Source of the DNA: CALARM01 sp964431735
GTDB taxonomy: Bacteria; Vulcanimicrobiota; SpSt-956; JAKJGF01
Assembly (NCBI GenBank): GCA_964431735.1
Contig: CAYSLJ010000244.1
Location: 1-7,424 of the forward strand
Reading direction: 5' to 3'
Length of the DNA: 7,424 nt
The notes beneath the pieces were generated by a model. The model had not been told where the DNA came from, searched no databases, and was given only the letters and a program-made list of their open reading frames with translations. Of the stretch, positions 1 to 4,555 are shown piece after piece. Each line of letters begins with the position of its first letter. Positions within the stretch are counted from its first letter, which is position 1. Both the position numbers and the translations under genes were made by a program.

Positions 1-43
1 GATATCAAGTTATAAAATCATTTTTCTTAACTTAATGACATTG

Positions 44-71
44 CGCGTTACGCGTTACGCGTCACGAGAGC
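44..71. repeat. Heptanucleotide tandem repeat, CGCGTTA class
   Basis: Two exact CGCGTTA units (44-50, 51-57) are followed by CGCGTCA (58-64) and a decayed unit (65-71). The same class recurs at 436-456 and 1654-1688, and once inverted at 180-186. The period is exactly 7 nt. The units cannot encode a frame-neutral repeat and sit in non-coding DNA. The tracts resemble the short tandemly repeated repetitive (STRR) heptamers known from cyanobacteria in layout. That resemblance is of form only, not of sequence. Confidence 0.75.
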
Positions 72-131
72 ATATATTTATTATTTATGCTAACCTCAGT
101 AATTCAGATTTACTATGTAATTCTAATAAAA

Positions 132-166
132 GCTGACTGCTCATGGCTGATAGCTGAACGCTTATA
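132..166. repeat. Heptanucleotide tandem repeat, GCTGANN class
   Basis: Five contiguous 7-nt units begin with GCT at 132, 139, 146, 153 and 160. Three have the form GCTGANN; the second is GCTCATG and the last is decayed to GCTTATA. The sequence is unrelated to the neighbouring CGCGTTA class but has the same 7-nt spacing. It is non-coding as far as I can see. Confidence 0.7.
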
Positions 167-231
167 AATAAAGTTCTCATGACGCGTAACAGGAGGAAAT
201 AATTTGTTATTTTATGCATATGTCACTGTGC

Positions 232-240
232 TGTTATACT
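232..240 (+). promoter_or_regulatory. Candidate extended -10 (TGTTATACT)
   Basis: TATACT at 235-240 is preceded by TGT, which fits an extended -10 box (TGN-TATACT). I see no good TTGACA-like box at the right distance; TTATGC near 212 is a poor match. Transcription from here would run through the palindromic element at 312-420 and into the M42 peptidase gene. Such matches are frequent by chance in AT-rich DNA, so this is a weak call. Confidence 0.25.
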
Positions 241-271
241 GAAATTATAGAAATCATTTGTAATATAAAAT

Positions 272-293
272 ACATTTGTACAGACACAAATGT
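272..293. repeat. 8-bp perfect inverted repeat ACATTTGT/ACAAATGT
   Basis: ACATTTGT (272-279) and ACAAATGT (286-293) are exact reverse complements separated by the 6 nt ACAGAC. The 3' arm ends immediately before a perfect TATAAT at 295-300. This is the size and spacing of an operator for a dimeric repressor, but it could equally be a small hairpin. The regulator is not identifiable. Confidence 0.45.
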
Positions 294-294
294 T

Positions 295-300
295 TATAAT
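295..300 (+). promoter_or_regulatory. Candidate -10 box TATAAT
   Basis: This is an exact consensus TATAAT, 170 nt upstream of the M42 peptidase start. The 16-18 nt spaced -35 position falls inside the inverted repeat at 272-293 and matches TTGACA poorly. If used, transcription would start around 307, just before palindromic element copy 1, which would then lie in the 5' untranslated leader. Confidence 0.3.
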
Positions 301-311
301 TAAAGAATTAA

Positions 312-420
312 ACTTAGTACCGCAACAGGTAAGTTAGTATCCATCTCGAAAGCCTGTCCCCGGCCGGGGACAGGTGTAATCCAGGGTTTGGGGATACTCT
401 TTTATCTGTCGTGGTAATTA
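312..420. repeat. Palindromic MITE-like element, copy 1 (compact)
   Basis: The left end (ACTTAGTACCGC, 312-323) matches the ends of the elements at 4277-4516 and 7361-7424. The right end (TTATCTGTCGTGGTAATTAG, about 401-420) matches the right end of the 4277 element imperfectly. The centre is a perfect 22-nt palindrome at 353-374, in which CCTGTCCCCGG is followed by its reverse complement. Flanking 7-nt arms, AGTATCC (336-342) and GGATACT (392-398), also pair. The whole element could fold into one imperfect hairpin. No coding capacity is present. It looks like a copy whose central spacer has been lost, leaving the two terminal arms joined. It lies in the leader of the M42 peptidase gene. Confidence 0.7.
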
Positions 421-435
421 GAAAATTATCTATTA

Positions 436-456
436 CGCGTCATGCGTTACGATTAA
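436..456. repeat. Heptanucleotide repeat abutting the peptidase RBS
   Basis: Three 7-nt units are seen: CGCGTCA (436-442), TGCGTTA (443-449) and a decayed CGATTAA (450-456). The tract ends one base before the AAGGAG ribosome binding site (458-463) of the M42 peptidase gene. It belongs to the CGCGTTA class seen at 44-71 and 1654-1688. Confidence 0.6.
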
Positions 457-469
457 AAAGGAGAATATT

Positions 470-1564
470 ATGAACAATATACCAGAAAGTAAAGAATTGA
501 TTAAAGAATTGAGTGAAATTGATGGTGTGTCCGGATTTGAAGGTGCCGTAGCAGAGGTGTACAGAAAGTATCTGGGCAATCTTATGGATTTGAAAACTGA
601 TTATATGGGAAACATTATGGGTAATCTGGAAGGAGAATATCCCAATCCCAGAGTTCTCCTCTGTGCTCACCTGGATGAACTGGGTATGATGGTTCAATCT
701 GTTCTGGAAGACGGAAGAATTAAATTTATCAATCTTACAGGCTGGTGGGAACATATAATGATACAGCAGCCTGTAATAATAAGAACAAAAAAAGGCAAGA
801 TTCCCGGTATTATTTCATCTACATCTTCTTTTATGGGAAAAACTCCGGAGGAATTGAAGAAGTTTTCCACTAAAGATGTTATGTTTATAGATGTAGGGGC
901 CAGGGATTATAAAGAGGCAGTTGAAGATTTCGGTATAAAACCCGGTGACCCTGTATATCCTGATGTGAAATTTCGCCCTATGGCAAACGGCAATGTTTTT
1001 ACAGGTAAAGCTTTTGATAACAGACTTGGCCTTGCAGGCATTATAGAAATAATAAGAAATCTTTCGTCTCAGAAACACCCCAATACTGTTCTGACTGCTG
1101 CCACAGTTCAGGAAGAAATAGGCTCCCGCGGTGCCATAGCTGTTACAAATTTCTGCAAACCTGATATTGCCATTATACTTGAAGGACCTCCGGCAGACGA
1201 TATACCGTTAAAGCCAAATCAATCCCAGTGTATTCCAGGTAAAGGACCTCATATCAGACGAATAGAACCGGGTATGATCTCTAACGGAGGCCTCTTCAGA
1301 TTTATTGTTAATATAGCAGAAGAATTAAATATATCCCATCAGATAGCCATAAGTCAGACAGGTGCAACAGATGGCGCTATTATACACAGAGAATTTCATG
1401 GCATTCCATGTATTATGATGGGTATACCTGTAAGATATGCCCATGGCCATAACAGTATATTTTTCCTTGACGATTACATACAGAGTGTTAAACTCCTGAC
1501 AGAAGTTCTTCTCAGAATGAGTCCTGACGTTCTGGAGAATATAAGGCAGAATCCTTACGGATAA
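470..1564 (+). CDS. M42-family metallo-aminopeptidase
   Basis: This is a cytoplasmic co-catalytic metallopeptidase of the M42 (FrvX/YsdC/TET, 'endoglucanase M') family. Members assemble into large oligomers and trim N-terminal residues from peptides. The 364-aa product is of normal family length (about 340-370). Visible family residues are H67 in AHLDE, D183 in KAFDNRLG, E215-E216 in VQEEIGSRG (general base plus metal ligand), E238 in LEGPPADD, the GATDGAIIH segment at 298-306, and H325 in RYAHGH. The ligands for two metals are therefore complete. The start is supported by AAGGAG at 458-463, 6 nt before ATG. There is no signal peptide. The gene stands alone: it is separated from the next gene by a repeat-filled 160 bp and preceded by a palindromic element. 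The substrate preference (glutamyl, leucyl or lysyl) cannot be read from sequence, and the old cellulase annotation of this family is misleading. Confidence 0.93.
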   Translation: MNNIPESKELIKELSEIDGVSGFEGAVAEVYRKYLGNLMDLKTDYMGNIMGNLEGEYPNPRVLLCAHLDELGMMVQSVLEDGRIKFINLTGWWEHIMIQQPVIIRTKKGKIPGIISSTSSFMGKTPEELKKFSTKDVMFIDVGARDYKEAVEDFGIKPGDPVYPDVKFRPMANGNVFTGKAFDNRLGLAGIIEIIRNLSSQKHPNTVLTAATVQEEIGSRGAIAVTNFCKPDIAIILEGPPADDIPLKPNQSQCIPGKGPHIRRIEPGMISNGGLFRFIVNIAEELNISHQIAISQTGATDGAIIHREFHGIPCIMMGIPVRYAHGHNSIFFLDDYIQSVKLLTEVLLRMSPDVLENIRQNPYG

Positions 1565-1567
1565 AAA

Positions 1568-1602
1568 GTGAGTAGTGAGTGGTGAGTGGTGAGTGGTGAA
1601 GG
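1568..1602. repeat. Heptanucleotide tandem repeat, GTGAGTG class
   Basis: Five contiguous 7-nt units start at 1568. The middle three (1575-1595) are exact GTGAGTG; the first ends in A and the last is decayed to GTGAAGG. The tract starts 4 nt after the M42 peptidase stop codon. Its sequence is unrelated to the other two heptamer classes but it has the same period. Confidence 0.8.
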
Positions 1603-1614
1603 GGGAGTCGTAGG

Positions 1615-1636
1615 GGGCGACCCACTGTGGTCGCCC
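1615..1636. repeat. GC-rich hairpin GGGCGACC/GGTCGCCC
   Basis: GGGCGACC (1615-1622) pairs perfectly with GGTCGCCC (1629-1636) around the loop CACTGT. No T-run follows on either strand, so it is not a classical intrinsic terminator, although it may still slow polymerase at the end of the peptidase transcript. It is much more GC-rich than its surroundings. It sits between two heptamer tracts, which fits a dispersed REP-like palindromic unit better than a gene-specific site. Confidence 0.6.
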
Positions 1637-1653
1637 ATTACCCGGTGATAAGA

Positions 1654-1688
1654 CGCATCACGCATCACCCGTCACGCGTTACGCTTCT
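1654..1688. repeat. Heptanucleotide tandem repeat, CGCRTCA/CGCGTTA class
   Basis: Five consecutive 7-nt units are present: two exact CGCATCA (1654-1667), CCCGTCA, CGCGTTA (1675-1681) and a decayed last unit. It is the same class as the tracts at 44-71 and 436-456, with a G-to-A variant in the first two units. It lies about 37 nt upstream of the MBL hydrolase start, inside what should be its promoter region. Confidence 0.75.
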
Positions 1689-1724
1689 CGTATAACTGTT
1701 ACTGCTTATTGACAGAGGTATTTT

Positions 1725-2498
1725 ATGACAAAACTTCATTTACTCGGTACAGGAGGGGGCCTTCTCTGTGCCGGCAGAAATCCTTCGTCTTATCTGCTGG
1801 AAAGAGATGAAGGACATATACTCTTTGACTGCGGTGACGGAGTATCGTCAAAACTTGTAAGCACCGGCTATGACTGGACATTGTTGACGGCAATAGTAAT
1901 ATCACACTGTCATGCAGATCATCTGGGAGGCTTCCCTCTGTTAATACAGCAGATTCATCTTTCACGGAGGGAAAATCCTCTCTATATTTACGGTCCTTCC
2001 GAATTTATTGAACAGGTTTATAATCATCTCGGAATATATTATCTGTTCCCTGATGCATTTTCCTTTGAAACTAAAATGTTTTCTCTTTTTCATAAAGAAG
2101 TATTCATTATTAAAGAAGTGGAAATTTTACCTGTTCTTACAAAACATCTTGAAAGGGCAAAAGCTAAAATTCCTGAAGGTTTCTCCAATAGAGGAGAATC
2201 CTTTGCTTTCAGGATAAAGACAGAAAATAAAAGGATTTTTTATTCTTCCGATTTACAATCCTTTGAAGATATCCGAACATATCTGGAAGATTGTGATTTT
2301 ATTCTTATAGAAGTTACTCATATAAAGGCCGATACAGTAATTGAATGGGCAGAAAACCATCAAAAAACACAGATTACCGTAACACATATTTCTCCTGATT
2401 TTGACGTTGAAAACTTCAATTTTCTTCTGGAAAAAAAAGGGCTTATGAATATAAATATAGCAAAAGAGGGGACTTTTATTGATTTCACCGTTAGATAA
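1725..2498 (+). CDS. RNase Z-like metallo-beta-lactamase-fold hydrolase
   Basis: This is a 257-aa soluble metallo-beta-lactamase-fold protein of the RNase Z/arylsulfatase-like branch. An N-terminal LGTGGG loop (7-12) and RNPSSYLLE (18-26) resemble RNase Z. The metal site looks complete: H61, H63, D65 and H66 in HCHADH, H141 in TKHLE, D176 in YSSDLQ, and H221 in VTHIS. H199 in IEVTH matches another conserved family histidine. It is shorter than typical RNase Z (about 300 aa), and I do not see the long flexible arm that binds tRNA, so tRNA 3' processing is not a safe call. GAGGT at 1715-1719 supports the ATG. The gene overlaps mqnC by 20 nt, so the two are almost certainly co-transcribed and translationally coupled. 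The substrate is unknown. A role linked to menaquinone synthesis is possible by context only. Confidence 0.85.
   Translation: MTKLHLLGTGGGLLCAGRNPSSYLLERDEGHILFDCGDGVSSKLVSTGYDWTLLTAIVISHCHADHLGGFPLLIQQIHLSRRENPLYIYGPSEFIEQVYNHLGIYYLFPDAFSFETKMFSLFHKEVFIIKEVEILPVLTKHLERAKAKIPEGFSNRGESFAFRIKTENKRIFYSSDLQSFEDIRTYLEDCDFILIEVTHIKADTVIEWAENHQKTQITVTHISPDFDVENFNFLLEKKGLMNINIAKEGTFIDFTVR
2466..2471 (+). promoter_or_regulatory. RBS deciding the TTG start of mqnC
   Basis: GAGGGG lies inside the end of the MBL gene, 7 nt before TTG at 2479. The next in-frame ATG (2542) has no comparable purine-rich site. Using it would remove the N-terminal stretch LDKV..ERFTFEEG, which matches the usual MqnC N-terminus. 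Confidence 0.7.
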
Positions 2499-3543
2499 AG
2501 TAAAGAGTAAAGAAAGATTTACCTTCGAAGAAGGTGTGGAAATGTTTTATACAGATTTTTTGAAACTTGCCATTGCCGCAGATATGTTCAGAAGAGAAAA
2601 ACATGGCCATGATTATGTCGGCTTTGTTATGGACAGGAATATTACTTTTACCAATATCTGCAGCGCTCAATGTAATTTCTGCGCTTTCTGGAGACATAAA
2701 AATCATGAAGAGGCTTTTTTACTTTCCATTGAGGAAATACTCCGGAGAGTTGGAGAACTTAAAAAACTGGGTGGTACGCAGATAATGCTTCAGGGAGGTC
2801 TTAACGATAAATGTGATCTTACCTTTTACAAAAAAATGCTGGAAAGTATAAAATCATCCTATCCTGATATAACACTTCATTCTTTATCGCCTGCAGAGGT
2901 TTTTTATCTCTCGAAAAAACATAGAATGACAGTAAAAGAAGTGCTTGTGGAATTAAAACAGGCAGGGCTTGACTCATTGCCGGGAGCCGCTGAAATTCTT
3001 TCAGACAGAGTAAGAAATATTGTAAGCCAGAGAAAACTGAAAACAGAAGACTGGCTGTCCGTTATGAGAGCCTGTGCTGAAACAGGTATGCGTTCCACTG
3101 CCACCATGACCTTCGGCATGGTTGAAACAGAAGAAGAAAGAATTGAACATCTTCAGCATATAAGAAACCTTCAGGATGAAACAGGAGTTTTCCGTGCTTT
3201 TATCCCATGGACATTTTCACCTGATAATACAGCCATGTCTTATGTGAAAAAACTCGGAACAGAAGATTATTTAAGAATGGTTGCCATATCAAGGTTATTT
3301 CTTGATAATATAGAACATATTCATACCGGATGGGTCACAGAAGGCCTTCCTGTTGCCTCTCTTGCTCTTTCCATGGGAGCAGATGATATGGGAGGCATTT
3401 TAATGGAAGAAGTAGTTGTGAAAGCTACCGGGATTTCTCACAGGGTTGATAAAGACGTTCTTATAAAACATATAAAAGAGGCAGGTAAAATTCCTGTAAG
3501 ACGAAATACGGCCTATGAGATTCTGGAAGTTATGTGGGTGTGA
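2479..3543 (+). CDS. mqnC: Cyclic dehypoxanthinyl futalosine synthase (radical SAM)
   Basis: MqnC is the radical-SAM enzyme of the futalosine (alternative menaquinone) pathway. It cyclises dehypoxanthine futalosine to its cyclic form, which MqnD then converts to 1,4-dihydroxy-6-naphthoate. The 354-aa product has family length. The CxxxCxxC cluster site is C61, C65 and C68 (CSAQCNFC), preceded by MDRNITFTNI, and TQIMLQGGLN follows. The later segments AGLDSLPGAAEILSDRVR, ATMTFGMVETEEERIEH and LQDETGVFRAFIPWTFSPDNT distinguish MqnC from the related MqnE and from CofH. Translation starts at TTG, with GAGGGG 7 nt upstream, inside the end of the preceding MBL gene. menG follows 31 nt downstream. 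The other mqn genes are not in the window. Identity rests on recognised motifs and is strong; confusion with another radical-SAM futalosine enzyme is the only realistic alternative. Confidence 0.93.
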   Translation: MISPLDKVKSKERFTFEEGVEMFYTDFLKLAIAADMFRREKHGHDYVGFVMDRNITFTNICSAQCNFCAFWRHKNHEEAFLLSIEEILRRVGELKKLGGTQIMLQGGLNDKCDLTFYKKMLESIKSSYPDITLHSLSPAEVFYLSKKHRMTVKEVLVELKQAGLDSLPGAAEILSDRVRNIVSQRKLKTEDWLSVMRACAETGMRSTATMTFGMVETEEERIEHLQHIRNLQDETGVFRAFIPWTFSPDNTAMSYVKKLGTEDYLRMVAISRLFLDNIEHIHTGWVTEGLPVASLALSMGADDMGGILMEEVVVKATGISHRVDKDVLIKHIKEAGKIPVRRNTAYEILEVMWV

Positions 3544-3574
3544 CGCTGGGCAGACCTGCGGAGATTATAGACTT

Positions 3575-4261
3575 ATGCCTGATACGAAAGACATGTTTGC
3601 CTCTATAAGCAGGAGGTATGATTTACTCAATCATATACTTTCACTGGGCTTTGATTTTTACTGGAGAAAATCTCTGTTTAACGTAGCCTCTCCATACCTT
3701 ACTGGAGAAAATTCTTCTGTTCTGGATATTGCTTCCGGTACAGGTGATGTAGCTTTTGTCTTTACGGAACTTGAAGATGTGAAAATTTTTTCTTCTGATT
3801 TCTGTTTGGATATGCTATCTATTGCAAAATCTAAAAGCAGAATATATAAAGAACCGGTTTTTTTTACCTGTACAGACGGAGAAACACTGAATTTTAAAGA
3901 TAAAAGCTTTAATGTAATAACAAATGCTTTTGCATTGAGAAATATTCAGAATTTAAAGAAGGCTTTTTCTGAAATGAAAAGGGTCTTAAAGCCGGGAGGA
4001 ATATGCCTTAGCCTTGAGTTTACAAGACCGAATAATATATTTATAAAACCATTTTTTTTACTTTATCTCAACCTGGTATTGCCGGTAATAGGCAAATGTT
4101 TTTCAGGTAATTATAAAGCTTATAAATATCTGTCTTCTTCCATACAGGCCTTTATGACACCTGATGAACTCTGTGAATTGATTGGCAGTTCCGGTTTTAA
4201 TAAGGTTCGCTATAAGACTCTTGCTCCCGGCGTTGTGAATATATATATTGCAGAAGGGTGA
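3575..4261 (+). CDS. menG: Demethylmenaquinone methyltransferase (MenG/UbiE family)
   Basis: This is the SAM-dependent C-methyltransferase that makes menaquinone from demethylmenaquinone, the last step of both the classical and the futalosine routes. The 228-aa product matches family length (about 230). The N-terminal signature YDLLNHILSLGFDFYW (15-30) is close to the UbiE pattern, with the usual His replaced by Asp. DIASGTGDVA (51-60) is the SAM-binding loop, D75 the adenosine-ribose acidic position, DGETLNF at 101-107 and ALRNI at 120-124 follow. RVLKPGGICLSLEFT (136-150) matches the second UbiE signature with one conservative change. I prefer the ATG at 3575, with GGAG at 3560-3563. An in-frame ATG at 3515 would add 20 non-homologous residues and overlap mqnC by 29 nt. 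Co-location with mqnC supports the menaquinone rather than the ubiquinone assignment. Confidence 0.9.
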   Translation: MPDTKDMFASISRRYDLLNHILSLGFDFYWRKSLFNVASPYLTGENSSVLDIASGTGDVAFVFTELEDVKIFSSDFCLDMLSIAKSKSRIYKEPVFFTCTDGETLNFKDKSFNVITNAFALRNIQNLKKAFSEMKRVLKPGGICLSLEFTRPNNIFIKPFFLLYLNLVLPVIGKCFSGNYKAYKYLSSSIQAFMTPDELCELIGSSGFNKVRYKTLAPGVVNIYIAEG

Positions 4262-4276
4262 AGAGAATTTTGGAAA

Positions 4277-4516
4277 ACTTAGTATCGCAACAGGTAAATT
4301 GGTACCCAAAAAATATGGAACACGCTCCTGTCCCTGGCCGGGCTCTGGAGGAAAAGATATGCTGTATTAAAAGAGAGTTATAAATTATAGAGACGCAAAA
4401 TATTAACAGTCTAAAAAACCAGTTTGCCACGAAACAGGATCATATCTTTTCCGGAAGAGTCCGGCCAGGGACAGGTTTTAGAAATGGGTATGAACTTATC
4501 TGGAGCGGTACTTAGT
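4277..4516. repeat. Palindromic MITE-like element, copy 2 (full length)
   Basis: This is a 240-bp non-coding foldback between the convergent menG and trehalase genes. Its ends are ACTTAGTATCGC (4277-4288) and GCGGTACTTAGT (4505-4516), imperfect inverted repeats. An in-register inner inverted repeat pairs 4327-4361 with 4441-4475. It contains a perfect 15-mer (CCTGTCCCTGGCCGG, 4327-4341, with 4461-4475) and a perfect 10-mer (AAAAGATATG, 4352-4361, with 4441-4450). The CCGGAAGAGTCCGG at 4451-4464 can form its own small hairpin. The right arm matches positions 7365-7424 at 54 of 60 bases in inverted orientation. The element encodes no protein. No target-site duplication is clear: the shared 11-mer ACTTAGTATCG at 4277 and 4510 is explained by the quasi-palindromic ends. 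It is probably a non-autonomous transposable element. Confidence 0.75.
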
Positions 4517-4555
4517 ATCGTAAAGGGTGGCCGGAAACCGGTTACCCTTTACGAT
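4517..4555. terminator. 18-bp hairpin, possible terminator, overlapping trehalase stop
   Basis: Positions 4517-4534 pair with 4538-4555 around an AAA loop. Read as + strand RNA, the stem is continuous because GG faces UU (wobble pairs). Read as - strand RNA the same two positions are A-C mismatches. The last trehalase codons and its stop (TAA at 4544-4542) lie within one arm. There is no T-run on either side, so it is not a textbook intrinsic terminator. Its position between convergent genes still suggests a role in ending transcription. It begins at the base immediately after the end of element copy 2. Confidence 0.45.

Larger units (their letters stand above)
1..469. other. Non-coding, repeat-rich upstream region
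   Basis: I see no convincing gene here. The region holds, in order: a CGCGTTA-type heptamer tract, a GCTGA-type heptamer tract, an isolated inverted heptamer unit (TGACGCG at 180-186), an 8-bp inverted repeat (272-293), two weak promoter candidates, a palindromic element (312-420), and a last heptamer tract abutting the ribosome binding site of the peptidase gene. The 12-mer CATGACGCGTAA at 178-189 is the exact reverse complement of positions 433-444. The promoter candidates and the palindromic element therefore lie between two inverted copies of the heptamer motif. No end of an upstream gene is recognisable. Confidence 0.7.

Noticed and set aside
214..303. A 29-codon reading frame (ATG at 214) with AGGAGG at 191-196
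   Set aside because: The spacing from AGGAGG to the ATG is 17 nt, the peptide has no recognisable features, and it runs through the inverted repeat at 272-293. A nearer TTG at 204 gives only 12 codons. Chance is the simpler explanation.
1..469. CRISPR array from the repeated short motifs
   Set aside because: The units are 7 nt and contiguous, with no spacers of regular length, and no cas genes are nearby.
1615..1636. Intrinsic terminator for the peptidase gene
   Set aside because: The stem is strong, but the following bases (ATTACCCGG) contain no T-run, and the other strand has none either.
1709..1714. TTGACA, a perfect -35 box, just before the MBL gene
   Set aside because: It overlaps the ribosome binding site, so transcription from it would start inside the gene. 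It cannot be the promoter for this start.
3515..3574. N-terminal extension of the methyltransferase from the ATG at 3515
   Set aside because: The 20 extra residues do not resemble the family, the extension overlaps mqnC by 29 nt, and the ATG at 3575 gives the normal family length.
4277..4520. ACTTAGTATCG at both ends of copy 2 as an 11-bp target-site duplication
   Set aside because: Copies 1 and 3 carry the same end sequence, so it belongs to the element. It looks like a direct repeat only because ACTTAGT is almost its own reverse complement.
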